Below are positions 14,888 through 22,036 of a stretch of 22,674 nucleotides of DNA, one piece after another. The notes under the pieces were generated by a model that saw only the letters and a list, made by a program, of their open reading frames with translations, did not search any database and was not told where the DNA came from. Both the position numbers and the translations under genes were made by a program. Positions within the stretch are counted from its first letter, which is position 1, and every line of letters starts with the position of its first letter. The stretch covers positions 1 to 22,674 of the forward strand of contig JBEDUI010000184.1 in assembly GCA_040414495.1 (NCBI GenBank), read 5' to 3'. Origin of the DNA: DATAVB01 sp040414495 (GTDB lineage Bacteria > Actinomycetota > Actinomycetes > Mycobacteriales > QHCD01).

Positions 14888-14970
14888 TTCTTGTTGATCA
14901 ATGAAGTCGCCTGCGCAACACGCCGACGACACGCCGAGGTTTGCGTAGGGAACTTCATGATCAACATGAA
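14888..14970. repeat. 83-bp imperfect fold-back (MITE-like or structured element)
   Basis: The outer arms are 14888-14907 (containing GTTGATCA and ATGAAGT) and 14952-14970 (containing ACTTCATGATCAAC), near-perfect inverted copies differing by small indels. The inner arms are CCTGCGCAA (14910-14918) and TTTGCGTAGG (14940-14949), pairing with one wobble. A symmetric 2x2 internal loop separates outer and inner stems and a 21-nt loop caps it. The 215-bp gap between two divergently placed APH genes holds nothing else obvious. It may be a small mobile element, a repeated extragenic palindrome, or a shared transcription terminator. Confidence 0.65.
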
Positions 14971-15023
14971 GGTCGGTAGAGGAGTAGCCTCGGCCCGAAT
15001 TGGCGAATGCGGTCACATTTGAG

Positions 15024-15932
15024 CTATGCCCCGAGCTCGGCCAGCGCCTGGCGTAAGAACGGCGGCATACGGGCGGCGAATTGTCGCGGGGAATCGATAC
15101 ATCCTTGATGTCGGTACGACCCGAGCCATTGCTTGGCACCCAACTGCCGGGCCACAAGTCCAGCCATCAGGTCGAATACGGGAAGATCGACCGGCTTTGA
15201 CGCAGCGACGTCGAGATAATGCCGGGTCAGACGCCGCACGGCGGACATCCCAAATAGCAACGCAATTCCAGCTCGACATTGGGCGAATTCGAACCAGCGC
15301 GAACCGACCCGGGCCGCGCTCCAATCGACGACACCGCTCAGCGTGCCCTGATTCCACAGAATGTTGCCCGGATGAAAGTCGCCGTGCACGAACACGGGAT
15401 TACGGTCCGGAGTGAGGCGATGATTATGAATCGCCGCAATACATCGATCGGCCAGTGGTGAAGGCGCGATGGGCAGGCGTTCCCAATCACCGATATCCCA
15501 ATGACCGAGGGGCGGACTGCCCACCAATGGCCCTGTGGCGGCGGCGGTGTCGGTCGCGTGAATAGCGGCGAGTGCATGCGCGAGTTGGCGGAGCCAGCCG
15601 TCAAGATCGGCCGGGGCGACCTCAGCCCGACCCGGCAGTCGGGACATGACCAACGCCGGAGCTGTGAACCAACGCCCTTCAGCATCCAGCGCAATTGGCT
15701 CGGGCACTGGAATTTCGGCAACCCGTTGGGCGAAAGTGAGACGATCCCACTCAAGAGGCGCCTCCGCCCGTCTGTGCGGCCGGAAAACCTTCAAGACATG
15801 TTCGCCCACGCTGGTGCCGATGGCAAACGTGGCGGAAGCCAAACCGCCGCGAATAGGCCGCACCCGCCGTACCGCGGCGCCGGGAGCGATCTCGGCGATC
15901 ATCATCGCCAAACCGACGTCTGATACGCACAC
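15024..15932 (-). CDS. APH-family kinase, copy 3 (302 aa)
   Basis: VFVHGDFHPGNILW (H183, D185, N190) followed by SGVVDWSAA (D203) is a textbook APH/choline-kinase active site, and HVLKVFRPH (K48) is the ATP lysine. The glycine-rich loop IRGGLASATF precedes it. The sequence differs widely from copies 1, 2 and 4, so these are not recent tandem duplicates. The start is uncertain: GTG 15932 has no Shine-Dalgarno but has TAGCAT 9 nt upstream; the ATG at 15905 (residue 10) is the alternative and fits the domain start equally well. The gene is monocistronic as far as can be seen, divergent from the alpha/beta hydrolase at 16058. Its substrate is not predictable. Confidence 0.85.
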   Translation of the reverse strand: MCVSDVGLAMMIAEIAPGAAVRRVRPIRGGLASATFAIGTSVGEHVLKVFRPHRRAEAPLEWDRLTFAQRVAEIPVPEPIALDAEGRWFTAPALVMSRLPGRAEVAPADLDGWLRQLAHALAAIHATDTAAATGPLVGSPPLGHWDIGDWERLPIAPSPLADRCIAAIHNHRLTPDRNPVFVHGDFHPGNILWNQGTLSGVVDWSAARVGSRWFEFAQCRAGIALLFGMSAVRRLTRHYLDVAASKPVDLPVFDLMAGLVARQLGAKQWLGSYRHQGCIDSPRQFAARMPPFLRQALAELGA

Positions 15933-16057
15933 AAAACCGAAATGCTAACAGCGACTATCGATCTGTCCCATCGCTTTGTGGCCGGTACCGGCCGCGCTCT
16001 CTGGTCTGAACGCACGGTGGCGGCTAACCATCAATAGAAACGCGAAAGGACAAAGTC

Positions 16058-16942
16058 ATGCCACCGCATCACCAACCCGAGCCGCTGACCAGCATTGCCG
16101 GAATTCAGTACGGTCGGCCCCCACTGACACTCGATCTGCTTGGACCAGCACCATTACCGGAACGGCCGATGCCGACGGTGATCCGGGTGACCGGACCTGG
16201 CTGGGTCGAGGAGAATCGCGCCGGCTATTCGGTCAGCCGCACCGGCATCCGATTCCTCGCCGCGGCGGGATTTCTGGCTGCCGCGATATCGGTCCGCCTA
16301 AGCTGGCAAGAACCATTTCCGGCTCAGATTTACGACGTCAAGGCGGCCATTCGCTGGCTCCGTGCACATGTGGGCGACTATCCCATCGATCCGGACCGGA
16401 TCGGCATCATGGGTGATTCCGCCGGTGGTCACCTCGCCGCGCTGGCCGCGCTCACCGGTGATAATCCCGAGTTGGAAGGCGATAGCGGCTCGCCCGACTA
16501 CTCCAGCGCCGTACAGGCCTGTGTAGCAATCAGCGCGAACTCTGACTTTCTCAGTCTCAACCTCGATACCAATCGCCCACCGCCCGCTATTCCAGCCCGA
16601 TTGTGCCGGGATCTGCAGCCGGGCGACGCATTCACCCAGCTATTCGGCGGCCGGCTGCGCGAACGCGAAGACCTCATGCGATCCGCCAGCCCGATCCACC
16701 ACGTCAGCCCCAGCGCCCCACCATTCCTCATCATCCACGGTACCCACGACGAAACGGTCCCCTTCGACCAAAGCGAACGCCTCCATCACGCCCTTGAAAA
16801 CGCCGGCGCGGCCACAATCTTCATGCCGATCGAAGGCGGCCACCACAACCTACGCGACCAGCCGGATCTGCCCTATGGCGGCGAAATCTGGGACAATGTC
16901 ACCGACCGTACGATCGAATTCTTTCAACGCCACTTGAGCTGA
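16058..16942 (+). CDS. BD-FAE/HSL-like alpha/beta hydrolase (esterase-like, 294 aa)
   Basis: The nucleophile elbow is GDSAGG (S121), the acid is in HGTHDETVP (D231) and the base is in EGGHHNL (H262), so the triad looks complete. FPAQIYDVKAAIRWLRAH is typical of the lipase/esterase group with an HGGGW oxyanion motif near the N-terminus. Here that motif reads VTGPGW (residues 44-49), so the usual His and one Gly are changed, and the following VDYRL-type segment reads ISVRLS. Activity may be altered or lost. ATG 16058 is backed by GAAAGGA about 8 nt upstream. No signal peptide is seen, so it is cytoplasmic. It converges on the GNAT gene with a 13-bp gap. Confidence 0.85.
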   Translation: MPPHHQPEPLTSIAGIQYGRPPLTLDLLGPAPLPERPMPTVIRVTGPGWVEENRAGYSVSRTGIRFLAAAGFLAAAISVRLSWQEPFPAQIYDVKAAIRWLRAHVGDYPIDPDRIGIMGDSAGGHLAALAALTGDNPELEGDSGSPDYSSAVQACVAISANSDFLSLNLDTNRPPPAIPARLCRDLQPGDAFTQLFGGRLREREDLMRSASPIHHVSPSAPPFLIIHGTHDETVPFDQSERLHHALENAGAATIFMPIEGGHHNLRDQPDLPYGGEIWDNVTDRTIEFFQRHLS

Positions 16943-16955
16943 GGCATAACGAGAT

Positions 16956-17324
16956 TTAATGACGCAGGTACGACCCGTCCTGCCGTTCGAAACCAAGCTG
17001 CTCGTAAAACCCAACAACGTCGGGCGCGGCGAAGAGCGCGACGTGGGCACCACGCTTGACCCGCTCCTGCTCCAGCAGTGCGCGTACCAGAGAAGCGCCC
17101 AGTCCTTGTCGTTGAGCGCTCGGATCGACGATTACATCGACAACCAAGACGTAGATCCCATCGCCGACAGCTCGCGCGAGACCGACCAGCGCACCGCCGT
17201 CATCGCGTTCGGTGGCCAGACCGAGCGACTGACCGAGCGCGCGAGCGACGGCATCTGGCGGAGGCGACAGCCATCCGACCGACGCTCGAAGGTCGATATA
17301 TTCCTGGACGGTCACCGAATTCAC
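16956..17324 (-). CDS. GNAT-family N-acetyltransferase (122 aa)
   Basis: A compact single-domain GNAT. The acetyl-CoA loop is QRQGLG (71-76) after VVDVIVDPSA, and the closing part reads FAAPDVVGFYEQLGF with the usual Tyr. It should acetylate a small molecule or a protein amine; the substrate is unknown. The open frame extends far upstream on this strand through the AraC gene, but that part is antisense. GTG 17324 (MNSVTVQEYI) is preferred, with GTG 17315 also possible; neither has a strong Shine-Dalgarno. It is divergent from an AraC-type regulator whose start is about 75 bp away, so that regulator may control it. Confidence 0.82.
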   Translation of the reverse strand: MNSVTVQEYIDLRASVGWLSPPPDAVARALGQSLGLATERDDGGALVGLARAVGDGIYVLVVDVIVDPSAQRQGLGASLVRALLEQERVKRGAHVALFAAPDVVGFYEQLGFERQDGSYLRH

Positions 17325-17397
17325 AACATCATCGTGGCATCGTCTTGACCAACCAGACCATTCAAATGTGCTTCCGCGATTCGTAACGCATGGCAGC

Positions 17398-18237
17398 ATG
17401 TGGATTGTGCGCAGCGCTAGCCCTGCGGCTCTGTGGGACGTAGCACCTCCGACGCGACCGAGTCGGGTGCCCGGCGTCACCATGGCCGGGTTTCGTGACC
17501 GCGGCCTGACTCCGGCCGGCCTGCGGCTGATCCCGCATCCAGCCGTGACGCTGGCGCTGGTATTCGGGTCCGGCTCGATCACCGTCGATGACGCGACCGG
17601 CCGGCAACAGCGGGGAAGTCTCGTCGGCGGGCCGGCGTTTGGACAGGTCCGGTTACAGCGGGCCGACAACTTCGAGTGCGTCCAGGTGCGTCTCTCGCCC
17701 GTGATAGCCCGCGCGATTCTGGGCACCTCTCCGGTCGATCTGGATGGCGCCGTGATTCCCCTGGATGACCTGTGGGGCCGGGATGCGGCTCGTATCACCG
17801 AGCAACTGGGCGAGCTCTCGGGCTGGGCGGAACGCTTCGCGATAACGGACGCGTTGCTCGCCCGGCGAATGGCGGCCGGATCCCGAGCCGACCCCGAGAT
17901 CGCCTGGGTGTGGAACCGAATAGTCGCCAGCCGCGGCCTGATCCGTATCGACCATCTGGCGACCGAACTCGGATGGAGCCGCAAACGGCTGTGGTCCCGC
18001 TTCACCGCGCAGATCGGTCAACCACCCAAACGTGCCGCGAAGCTGGTCCGCTTCGACCATGCCGTGCACGGGCTGGCGGCCGGGCTGGACGCCGCCCGGG
18101 TCGCGGCAGATGCGGGCTACACCGACCAGTCCCACCTGCATCGTGATGTCGTGGCGTTCACCGGACTGACCCCAACGACCGTGGCCCATGAGCCTTTTCT
18201 CGCGGTCGACGAGATCGCCTGGGCCAAACGCTTTTAA
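17398..18237 (+). CDS. AraC-family transcriptional regulator (279 aa)
   Basis: The C-terminal ~100 residues are an AraC/XylS DNA-binding domain: a first helix-turn-helix around 182-203 (IDHLATELGWSRKRLWSRF) and a second around 232-253 (ARVAADAGYTDQSHLHRDV), ending in FTGLTPTTV. The N-terminal ~160 residues form a beta-rich, cupin-like sensor region of the DUF6597 or similar type, without clear ligand residues. The ATG at 17398 is in frame with a possible GTG at 17368; neither has a good Shine-Dalgarno. It is divergent from the small GNAT gene and 106 bp before a secreted hydrolase on the same strand, so either could be its target. Confidence 0.85.
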   Translation: MWIVRSASPAALWDVAPPTRPSRVPGVTMAGFRDRGLTPAGLRLIPHPAVTLALVFGSGSITVDDATGRQQRGSLVGGPAFGQVRLQRADNFECVQVRLSPVIARAILGTSPVDLDGAVIPLDDLWGRDAARITEQLGELSGWAERFAITDALLARRMAAGSRADPEIAWVWNRIVASRGLIRIDHLATELGWSRKRLWSRFTAQIGQPPKRAAKLVRFDHAVHGLAAGLDAARVAADAGYTDQSHLHRDVVAFTGLTPTTVAHEPFLAVDEIAWAKRF

Positions 18238-18343
18238 GAAGCAGGGAACATTCGTACAAGACCATTTGCCATTAGCCGGGTCAGGGTTGGTCGCGACCGC
18301 GCTGGGCACAGCGGGGCACCTTCCCATTGCCGGAGGCTCCAAC

Positions 18344-19804
18344 GTGAAAACCTTCGTCACCGCAATCGGCCTGACCGTCGGACTGGCTCTCGGATCGACG
18401 GCCGCAGCCGACGCGGACACAGCTCGTACGCCAGCGCCTAGCTGGCACGCCTGCGCCGATGCGCCCGCCGAAGCGCAGTGCGCGGATATCCAGGTACCGC
18501 TGTCATGGGCGCGCCCGGATGGACCGACAATTTCGCTACACGTATCCCGGCTGCCCGCCCTGGATCCCACGCACCGCATCGGAGCGATGGTGGTCGTCCC
18601 GGGCGGACCAGGCATACCGGGTGCGGAGGTGATGGCCGAGCAGGGGCGGATGTTGGCGCCCGCCGCGATCCAGCAGCGGTTCGACGTCATTGGCTTCGAC
18701 CCGCCGGGTGTCGGCGCGAGCACCGCGGTGACGTGCGGCGGCGCCGCCCTACCCACTGACGTCGCGGTCTTCCCCAGAACCAGAGCGCAGTTCGAGGCAG
18801 TCGAGCACCAGAGCGCCGCGTACGGCGCTTCCTGCGTCAGGAATTCCGCGCCCGGCCTGGTCGCCAACGTCGACGCGGTCAGTGCGGCCCGCGACCTGGA
18901 CGTCATCCGCGCCGCGCTCGGTGAGCGGACGATCAGCTACCTGGGCTTCTCGTGGGCCACCTTGCTCGGCCAGAATTACGCCCGGCTGTTCCCGCACCGC
19001 ATCAGGACAATGGTGCTGGACGGCGCGATCGACCACGCCATCGGCGCGCGTACTTTCCTTACCCAGCAGGCATCCGAGCTGTCCACCGTCTTCGGCCAAT
19101 TCGCCCGGTGGTGCTCGCAAGCGGCCTCATGCGCGCTGCACGGCCAGAACGTGACGGCGCTGTGGGACGGGCTGCTTGCTCGCGCCACCCAGACGCCAAT
19201 CCCCGCCCCGCACGCCGCTGGCGGCGCCACCACGGTGAACGCCGACACAATTCGGATGGTGCTGCCGGTCCTGTTGGAGGACGGACCTACCAGTTCGATC
19301 GTGCCCTCGACCTGGAAGACACTCGGCAAGGCTCTGGCCCAGACGCAGGCCGGCGACGCCTCGCTGCTGGCCGACAACTCGGAGGTCGGTCAGCCCAAGG
19401 ATGCGTACACGGCCATGAGCTGCCAAGACTTCCCGCCGCAGCTGCATGGCTACGCCGACGCCGCCGACCGCCTGAAGCAGATCAACTTCCCGCACACCGG
19501 AGCCACCTCCGAGGCATGGCTGATGACCGATCTGTGTTCGCAGTGGCCAGCCCGCTCAGCCGATCCGTGGGCGCCGCAGCGGATCACCGGTACCCGGCCA
19601 ATACTGGTGGCCAACACCAGATACGACCCGTCCTCACCCGTCGAATGGGCGCACGGCCTGCACCGCGAAATCAAGAACAGCGGCCTGCTCGTCGCCAACG
19701 CCGCTGGACACCTCGCCTTTTTCAACTCGGACTGCGCGCGCACCGCGGAGACGAATTACCTCATGACGGGCCGACTACCAGTGCCCGACGTGTGCAGTAG
19801 CTGA
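18344..19804 (+). CDS. secreted TAP-like alpha/beta hydrolase / peptidase (486 aa)
   Basis: A signal peptide (VTAIGLTVGLALGSTAAADA, cleavage after about residue 23) sends it outside the cell. The mature part follows the tripeptidyl-aminopeptidase pattern: VPLSWARPDG, an oxyanion segment VVVPGGPG (84-90), FDPPGVGAS, nucleophile S203 in LGFSWATLLG, acid D428 in NTRYDPSSP and H456 in AAGHLAF. The C-terminal TAP-like domain with paired cysteines (C360, C398, C464, C484) is complete. The family cleaves short peptides or esters. The elbow GFSWAT differs from the usual GYSYGT. GTG 18344 is chosen for GGAGG 7 nt upstream and because it directly gives the signal peptide. A strong hairpin follows the stop. 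Confidence 0.9.
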   Translation: MKTFVTAIGLTVGLALGSTAAADADTARTPAPSWHACADAPAEAQCADIQVPLSWARPDGPTISLHVSRLPALDPTHRIGAMVVVPGGPGIPGAEVMAEQGRMLAPAAIQQRFDVIGFDPPGVGASTAVTCGGAALPTDVAVFPRTRAQFEAVEHQSAAYGASCVRNSAPGLVANVDAVSAARDLDVIRAALGERTISYLGFSWATLLGQNYARLFPHRIRTMVLDGAIDHAIGARTFLTQQASELSTVFGQFARWCSQAASCALHGQNVTALWDGLLARATQTPIPAPHAAGGATTVNADTIRMVLPVLLEDGPTSSIVPSTWKTLGKALAQTQAGDASLLADNSEVGQPKDAYTAMSCQDFPPQLHGYADAADRLKQINFPHTGATSEAWLMTDLCSQWPARSADPWAPQRITGTRPILVANTRYDPSSPVEWAHGLHREIKNSGLLVANAAGHLAFFNSDCARTAETNYLMTGRLPVPDVCSS

Positions 19805-19811
19805 TGGTTTA

Positions 19812-19844
19812 CGAGCCGGCCCGGCATTGTGCCGGGCCGGCTCG
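19812..19844. terminator. bidirectional hairpin terminator
   Basis: CGAGCCGGCCCGGCA (19812-19826) and TGCCGGGCCGGCTCG (19830-19844) make a perfect 15-bp stem with a 3-nt loop. It begins 8 bp after the TAP-like gene and lies 21 bp beyond the stop of the minus-strand 55-aa gene, so it can end both. Confidence 0.8.
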
Positions 19845-19864
19845 GTGGTGTCGATCAAACCCGC

Positions 19865-20032
19865 TTACGCGGGCCCGTCCTCCTTGGGCTGGTCCTCGGC
19901 CTTGTCCTCGTTGTCAGCCGAGTCGAACCGCCCCAGCAGGTCGGATGCCTTGTCCTTCAACCCATCCGGGAGCTCGTCCGCCAGCTCCCGACCTTTCCCG
20001 GCCAGGCCCTGCAGGTTGTCTTCGATACCCAT
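19865..20032 (-). CDS. small acidic helical protein (55 aa), unrecognised
   Basis: This tiny protein begins MGIEDNLQGLAGKGRELAD and ends in an acidic tail (KAEDQPKEDGPA). It is almost all charged amphipathic helix with no membrane segment or cysteine. A perfect AAGGAGG lies 6 nt before the ATG, which is the best ribosome-binding site in the window and strong support that it is real. The general look recalls the short Rv0909/MT0933-like antitoxin-type and CsbD-like stress proteins of actinomycetes, but no family can be assigned. No toxin gene adjoins it. It is divergent from the ribosome-hibernation gene and shares a 244-bp control region with it, so a joint stress response is plausible. Confidence 0.75.
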   Translation of the reverse strand: MGIEDNLQGLAGKGRELADELPDGLKDKASDLLGRFDSADNEDKAEDQPKEDGPA

Positions 20033-20206
20033 GTGCGCCTCCTTGATAGACCAGCAGCTGAGCTGCTCGTTTTCTCCCCCGAGGTGCATACGACGTACCG
20101 ATTGCCCGTTCCACAGTGGACGAAACCAGACAGCGAGAAAAAATCCGTACCAATCATCAGCGCCTGGTCGTGCGCCATCGGCACCGCGAGAAGAGAGGCA
20201 CAACGG

Positions 20207-20221
20207 CCCTGACGCTCAGGG
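20207..20221. promoter_or_regulatory. inverted repeat between the small protein and hibernation-factor genes
   Basis: CCCTGA-CGC-TCAGGG is a perfect 6-bp inverted repeat about 55 bp before the hibernation-factor start. It does not fit the DosR box well. A second one, AGCAGC-N3-GCTGCT, lies at about 20052-20066, near the 55-aa gene. Either could be an operator; neither matches a motif I know. Confidence 0.3.
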
Positions 20222-20276
20222 AGGCTGACCGTCGAAACTAACCGGAACGCCATACGGAGTCCGAGGAGTGCCTGGA

Positions 20277-21074
20277 ATGCGGGAGCGTACGAATTGGCAG
20301 GAGCCCAATGTGGCCGTGGCCGTTCATGGCCCCGTGCCGCCCGACATGGCCGAATACGCCCAAACCCGAATCGCGTCGCTCGCCAGTCGGGCCCACGAAC
20401 CGATCGAATTCGCGCGCGCCAGGCTGACCCAGTCGGCCGACCCGGGCAACGAGCGGCCGGCCACGGTACAGGCGAATCTCGATCTGCATGGCCGTTTGGT
20501 ACGGGCGCACGTCTCGGCGGCGACGATGACCGAGGCCATAGATCTGGCGCACAAGCGGTTGGCGCACCAACTCGATCGGTTGGCCCGTCGGCACCCGGCG
20601 ACCAGCCGGGAGGGATCAGCGAAAACCGAGGACGAACACGAATGGTGGCACGGCCATGAGCCGACGCACCGCCCCACGTACTACCCGAGGCCGGCCGAGG
20701 AACGGCAGATCGTACGGGAAAAGTCGTTGGCGCTGAGCCCTGAATCGCGTCAAGACGCGGCCGCCGACATGGACATGATGGATTACGACTTTTATCTTTT
20801 CACCGACGCCGAGACCGGATTGGAATCGGTGATTTACCGGTCGGGAAATACCGGCTACCGCCTGGCCAGCACGGCCCCGCCGCCGGAAGATCCGTCGGGT
20901 CGGATTACCGTGAGCGCGCAGCCTGGTCAGCGGCTCACTGTTGCCGAAGCACGGGATCGGCTCGAGCTGGCCGGCTGGCCGTTCGTGTTCTTTGTGGACA
21001 GTGGCGACGGGCAGGCGAGTGTGCTCTACCACCGGTATGACGGCCACTATGGGCTGCTGAAACCCTCCTCATAA
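20277..21074 (+). CDS. long HPF/RaiA-type ribosome hibernation factor with two C-terminal domains (265 aa)
   Basis: The N-terminal ~105 residues fit the ribosome-binding S30AE/HPF domain (VAVAVHGPVPPDM, RARLTQSA, VQANLDLHGRLVRAHV, EAIDLAHKRLAHQLDR). Two copies of the dimerising S30AE C-terminal domain follow: one from VREKSLALSPES to YDFYLFTDAETGLES, VIYRSGNTGYRL, and a second from LTVAEARDRLELAGWPFVFF to VLYHRYDGHYGLL. Proteins of this kind, like RafH of mycobacteria, bind the 30S subunit or 70S ribosome and keep it inactive during hypoxia or stress. ATG 20277 is preferred over GTG 20268, as GAGGAG lies 8 nt before it. No hypoxia-type operator is obvious. A weak stem (AAACCC/GGGTTT) overlaps the stop codon. 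Confidence 0.87.
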   Translation: MRERTNWQEPNVAVAVHGPVPPDMAEYAQTRIASLASRAHEPIEFARARLTQSADPGNERPATVQANLDLHGRLVRAHVSAATMTEAIDLAHKRLAHQLDRLARRHPATSREGSAKTEDEHEWWHGHEPTHRPTYYPRPAEERQIVREKSLALSPESRQDAAADMDMMDYDFYLFTDAETGLESVIYRSGNTGYRLASTAPPPEDPSGRITVSAQPGQRLTVAEARDRLELAGWPFVFFVDSGDGQASVLYHRYDGHYGLLKPSS

Positions 21075-21093
21075 GGGTTTCCACCACGCCAGA

Positions 21094-21099
21094 TACCGT
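21094..21099 (+). promoter_or_regulatory. candidate -10 box for a leaderless APH copy 4 transcript
   Basis: TACCGT lies 7 nt before the GTG start at 21107, where no Shine-Dalgarno exists. It falls 20 bp after the hibernation-factor stop codon. Confidence 0.35.
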
Positions 21100-21106
21100 A
21101 GCCGCC

Positions 21107-22027
21107 GTGAACGAACACGCGACACGGCTGCTACGTCGGCACGGTTGGGAACCCGGCGATGTGCTCGGCAAGGGCGTGGAAGGCACGGTCGTCGACCTCT
21201 CGCCCGAGGAGGTCGCGAAAATTTGGCACGGCCGCTCCCGGGCGGACCTCGATGCGCTGCTGCGTTTCGGCCAGTCATTGGGCACGGAATTGGGCGGGGC
21301 ATCCTTTGCCCTACCCAGGGTGCTGGAATTGTTGGAGGACGACGGGCTGGTCATCACCATCGAGCGCAAGGTGCACGGTCAGCCGTTGCGGCCCGACCGT
21401 ATTCCGGCTCCCCCGGTGGCAGACGCCGACGCGGCGCGCCTGCTGGGGGATGCGCTGGAAGGCCTGTCGCATATGGAGATCTCGCCTGGTCTGACGGCGT
21501 TGCCGATTCTGCCGGGTGATCGACCGTTCGACGGTGCCTTTACGACGTCGCTGGCCGATTTGGTCGAGCGACGGTTTCGTATTTTGCCCGACCTGCTGCG
21601 CCGCGAAGTTGACGACATCGACGCCCTCGTTCCGGCCATCGCGGGCGGCCTGCGCAAACTGCCCTCGGATCCGGCTGCTCTCATTCATGGTGACCTTATT
21701 CCGGCGAACGTTCTGGTGCAGGACGGCCACGTCAGCGGCGTTCTGGACTTTGGTTTTCTCACCACCGTCGGCGATCCACAATTCGACGCCGCGATCACGG
21801 CCAGCATTTTCGATATGTACGGGCCGAACGCCCGCGCCTCAGAAATCGCGTTGAGTACGGCATTTACCGCTCGATTCGGCCACGATCCCGACCGGTACGG
21901 CCTCTACCGGGCCGCGTACGCCGTTATCACCAACGCCTATTTCGCATCCGACGGCTCGGACGGCCATTTCGCTTGGTGCGCGCAGATGCTTCGACGCCCG
22001 GATGTGCGAGCCGCCGTACTCAACTGA
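21107..22027 (+). CDS. APH-family kinase, copy 4 (306 aa)
   Basis: LIHGDLIPANVLV (H194, D196, N201) and SGVLDFGF (D214) give the catalytic and metal-binding loops. LGKGVEGTVVD (20-30) is an unusually well-kept glycine-rich loop, more like a protein-kinase P-loop than in the other three copies, and VAKIWHG (K38) is the ATP lysine. It therefore resembles the APH group closest to eukaryotic-like kinases. The substrate is unknown. The GTG start has no Shine-Dalgarno, but TACCGT is 7 nt upstream, so the transcript may be leaderless. The start lies 32 bp after the hibernation-factor gene on the same strand, and the stop converges on an alpha/beta hydrolase with a 9-bp gap. Confidence 0.88.
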   Translation: MNEHATRLLRRHGWEPGDVLGKGVEGTVVDLSPEEVAKIWHGRSRADLDALLRFGQSLGTELGGASFALPRVLELLEDDGLVITIERKVHGQPLRPDRIPAPPVADADAARLLGDALEGLSHMEISPGLTALPILPGDRPFDGAFTTSLADLVERRFRILPDLLRREVDDIDALVPAIAGGLRKLPSDPAALIHGDLIPANVLVQDGHVSGVLDFGFLTTVGDPQFDAAITASIFDMYGPNARASEIALSTAFTARFGHDPDRYGLYRAAYAVITNAYFASDGSDGHFAWCAQMLRRPDVRAAVLN

Positions 22028-22036
22028 CCGGCTGAT

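Noticed and set aside
16956..18005. Minus-strand open frame of 349 codons
   Set aside because: Only its last ~122 codons are a gene (the GNAT); the rest is antisense to the AraC regulator.
18188..18343. Longer N-terminus for the TAP-like hydrolase
   Set aside because: It would overlap the AraC gene and bury the signal peptide; GTG 18344 has a good Shine-Dalgarno and gives a normal signal sequence.
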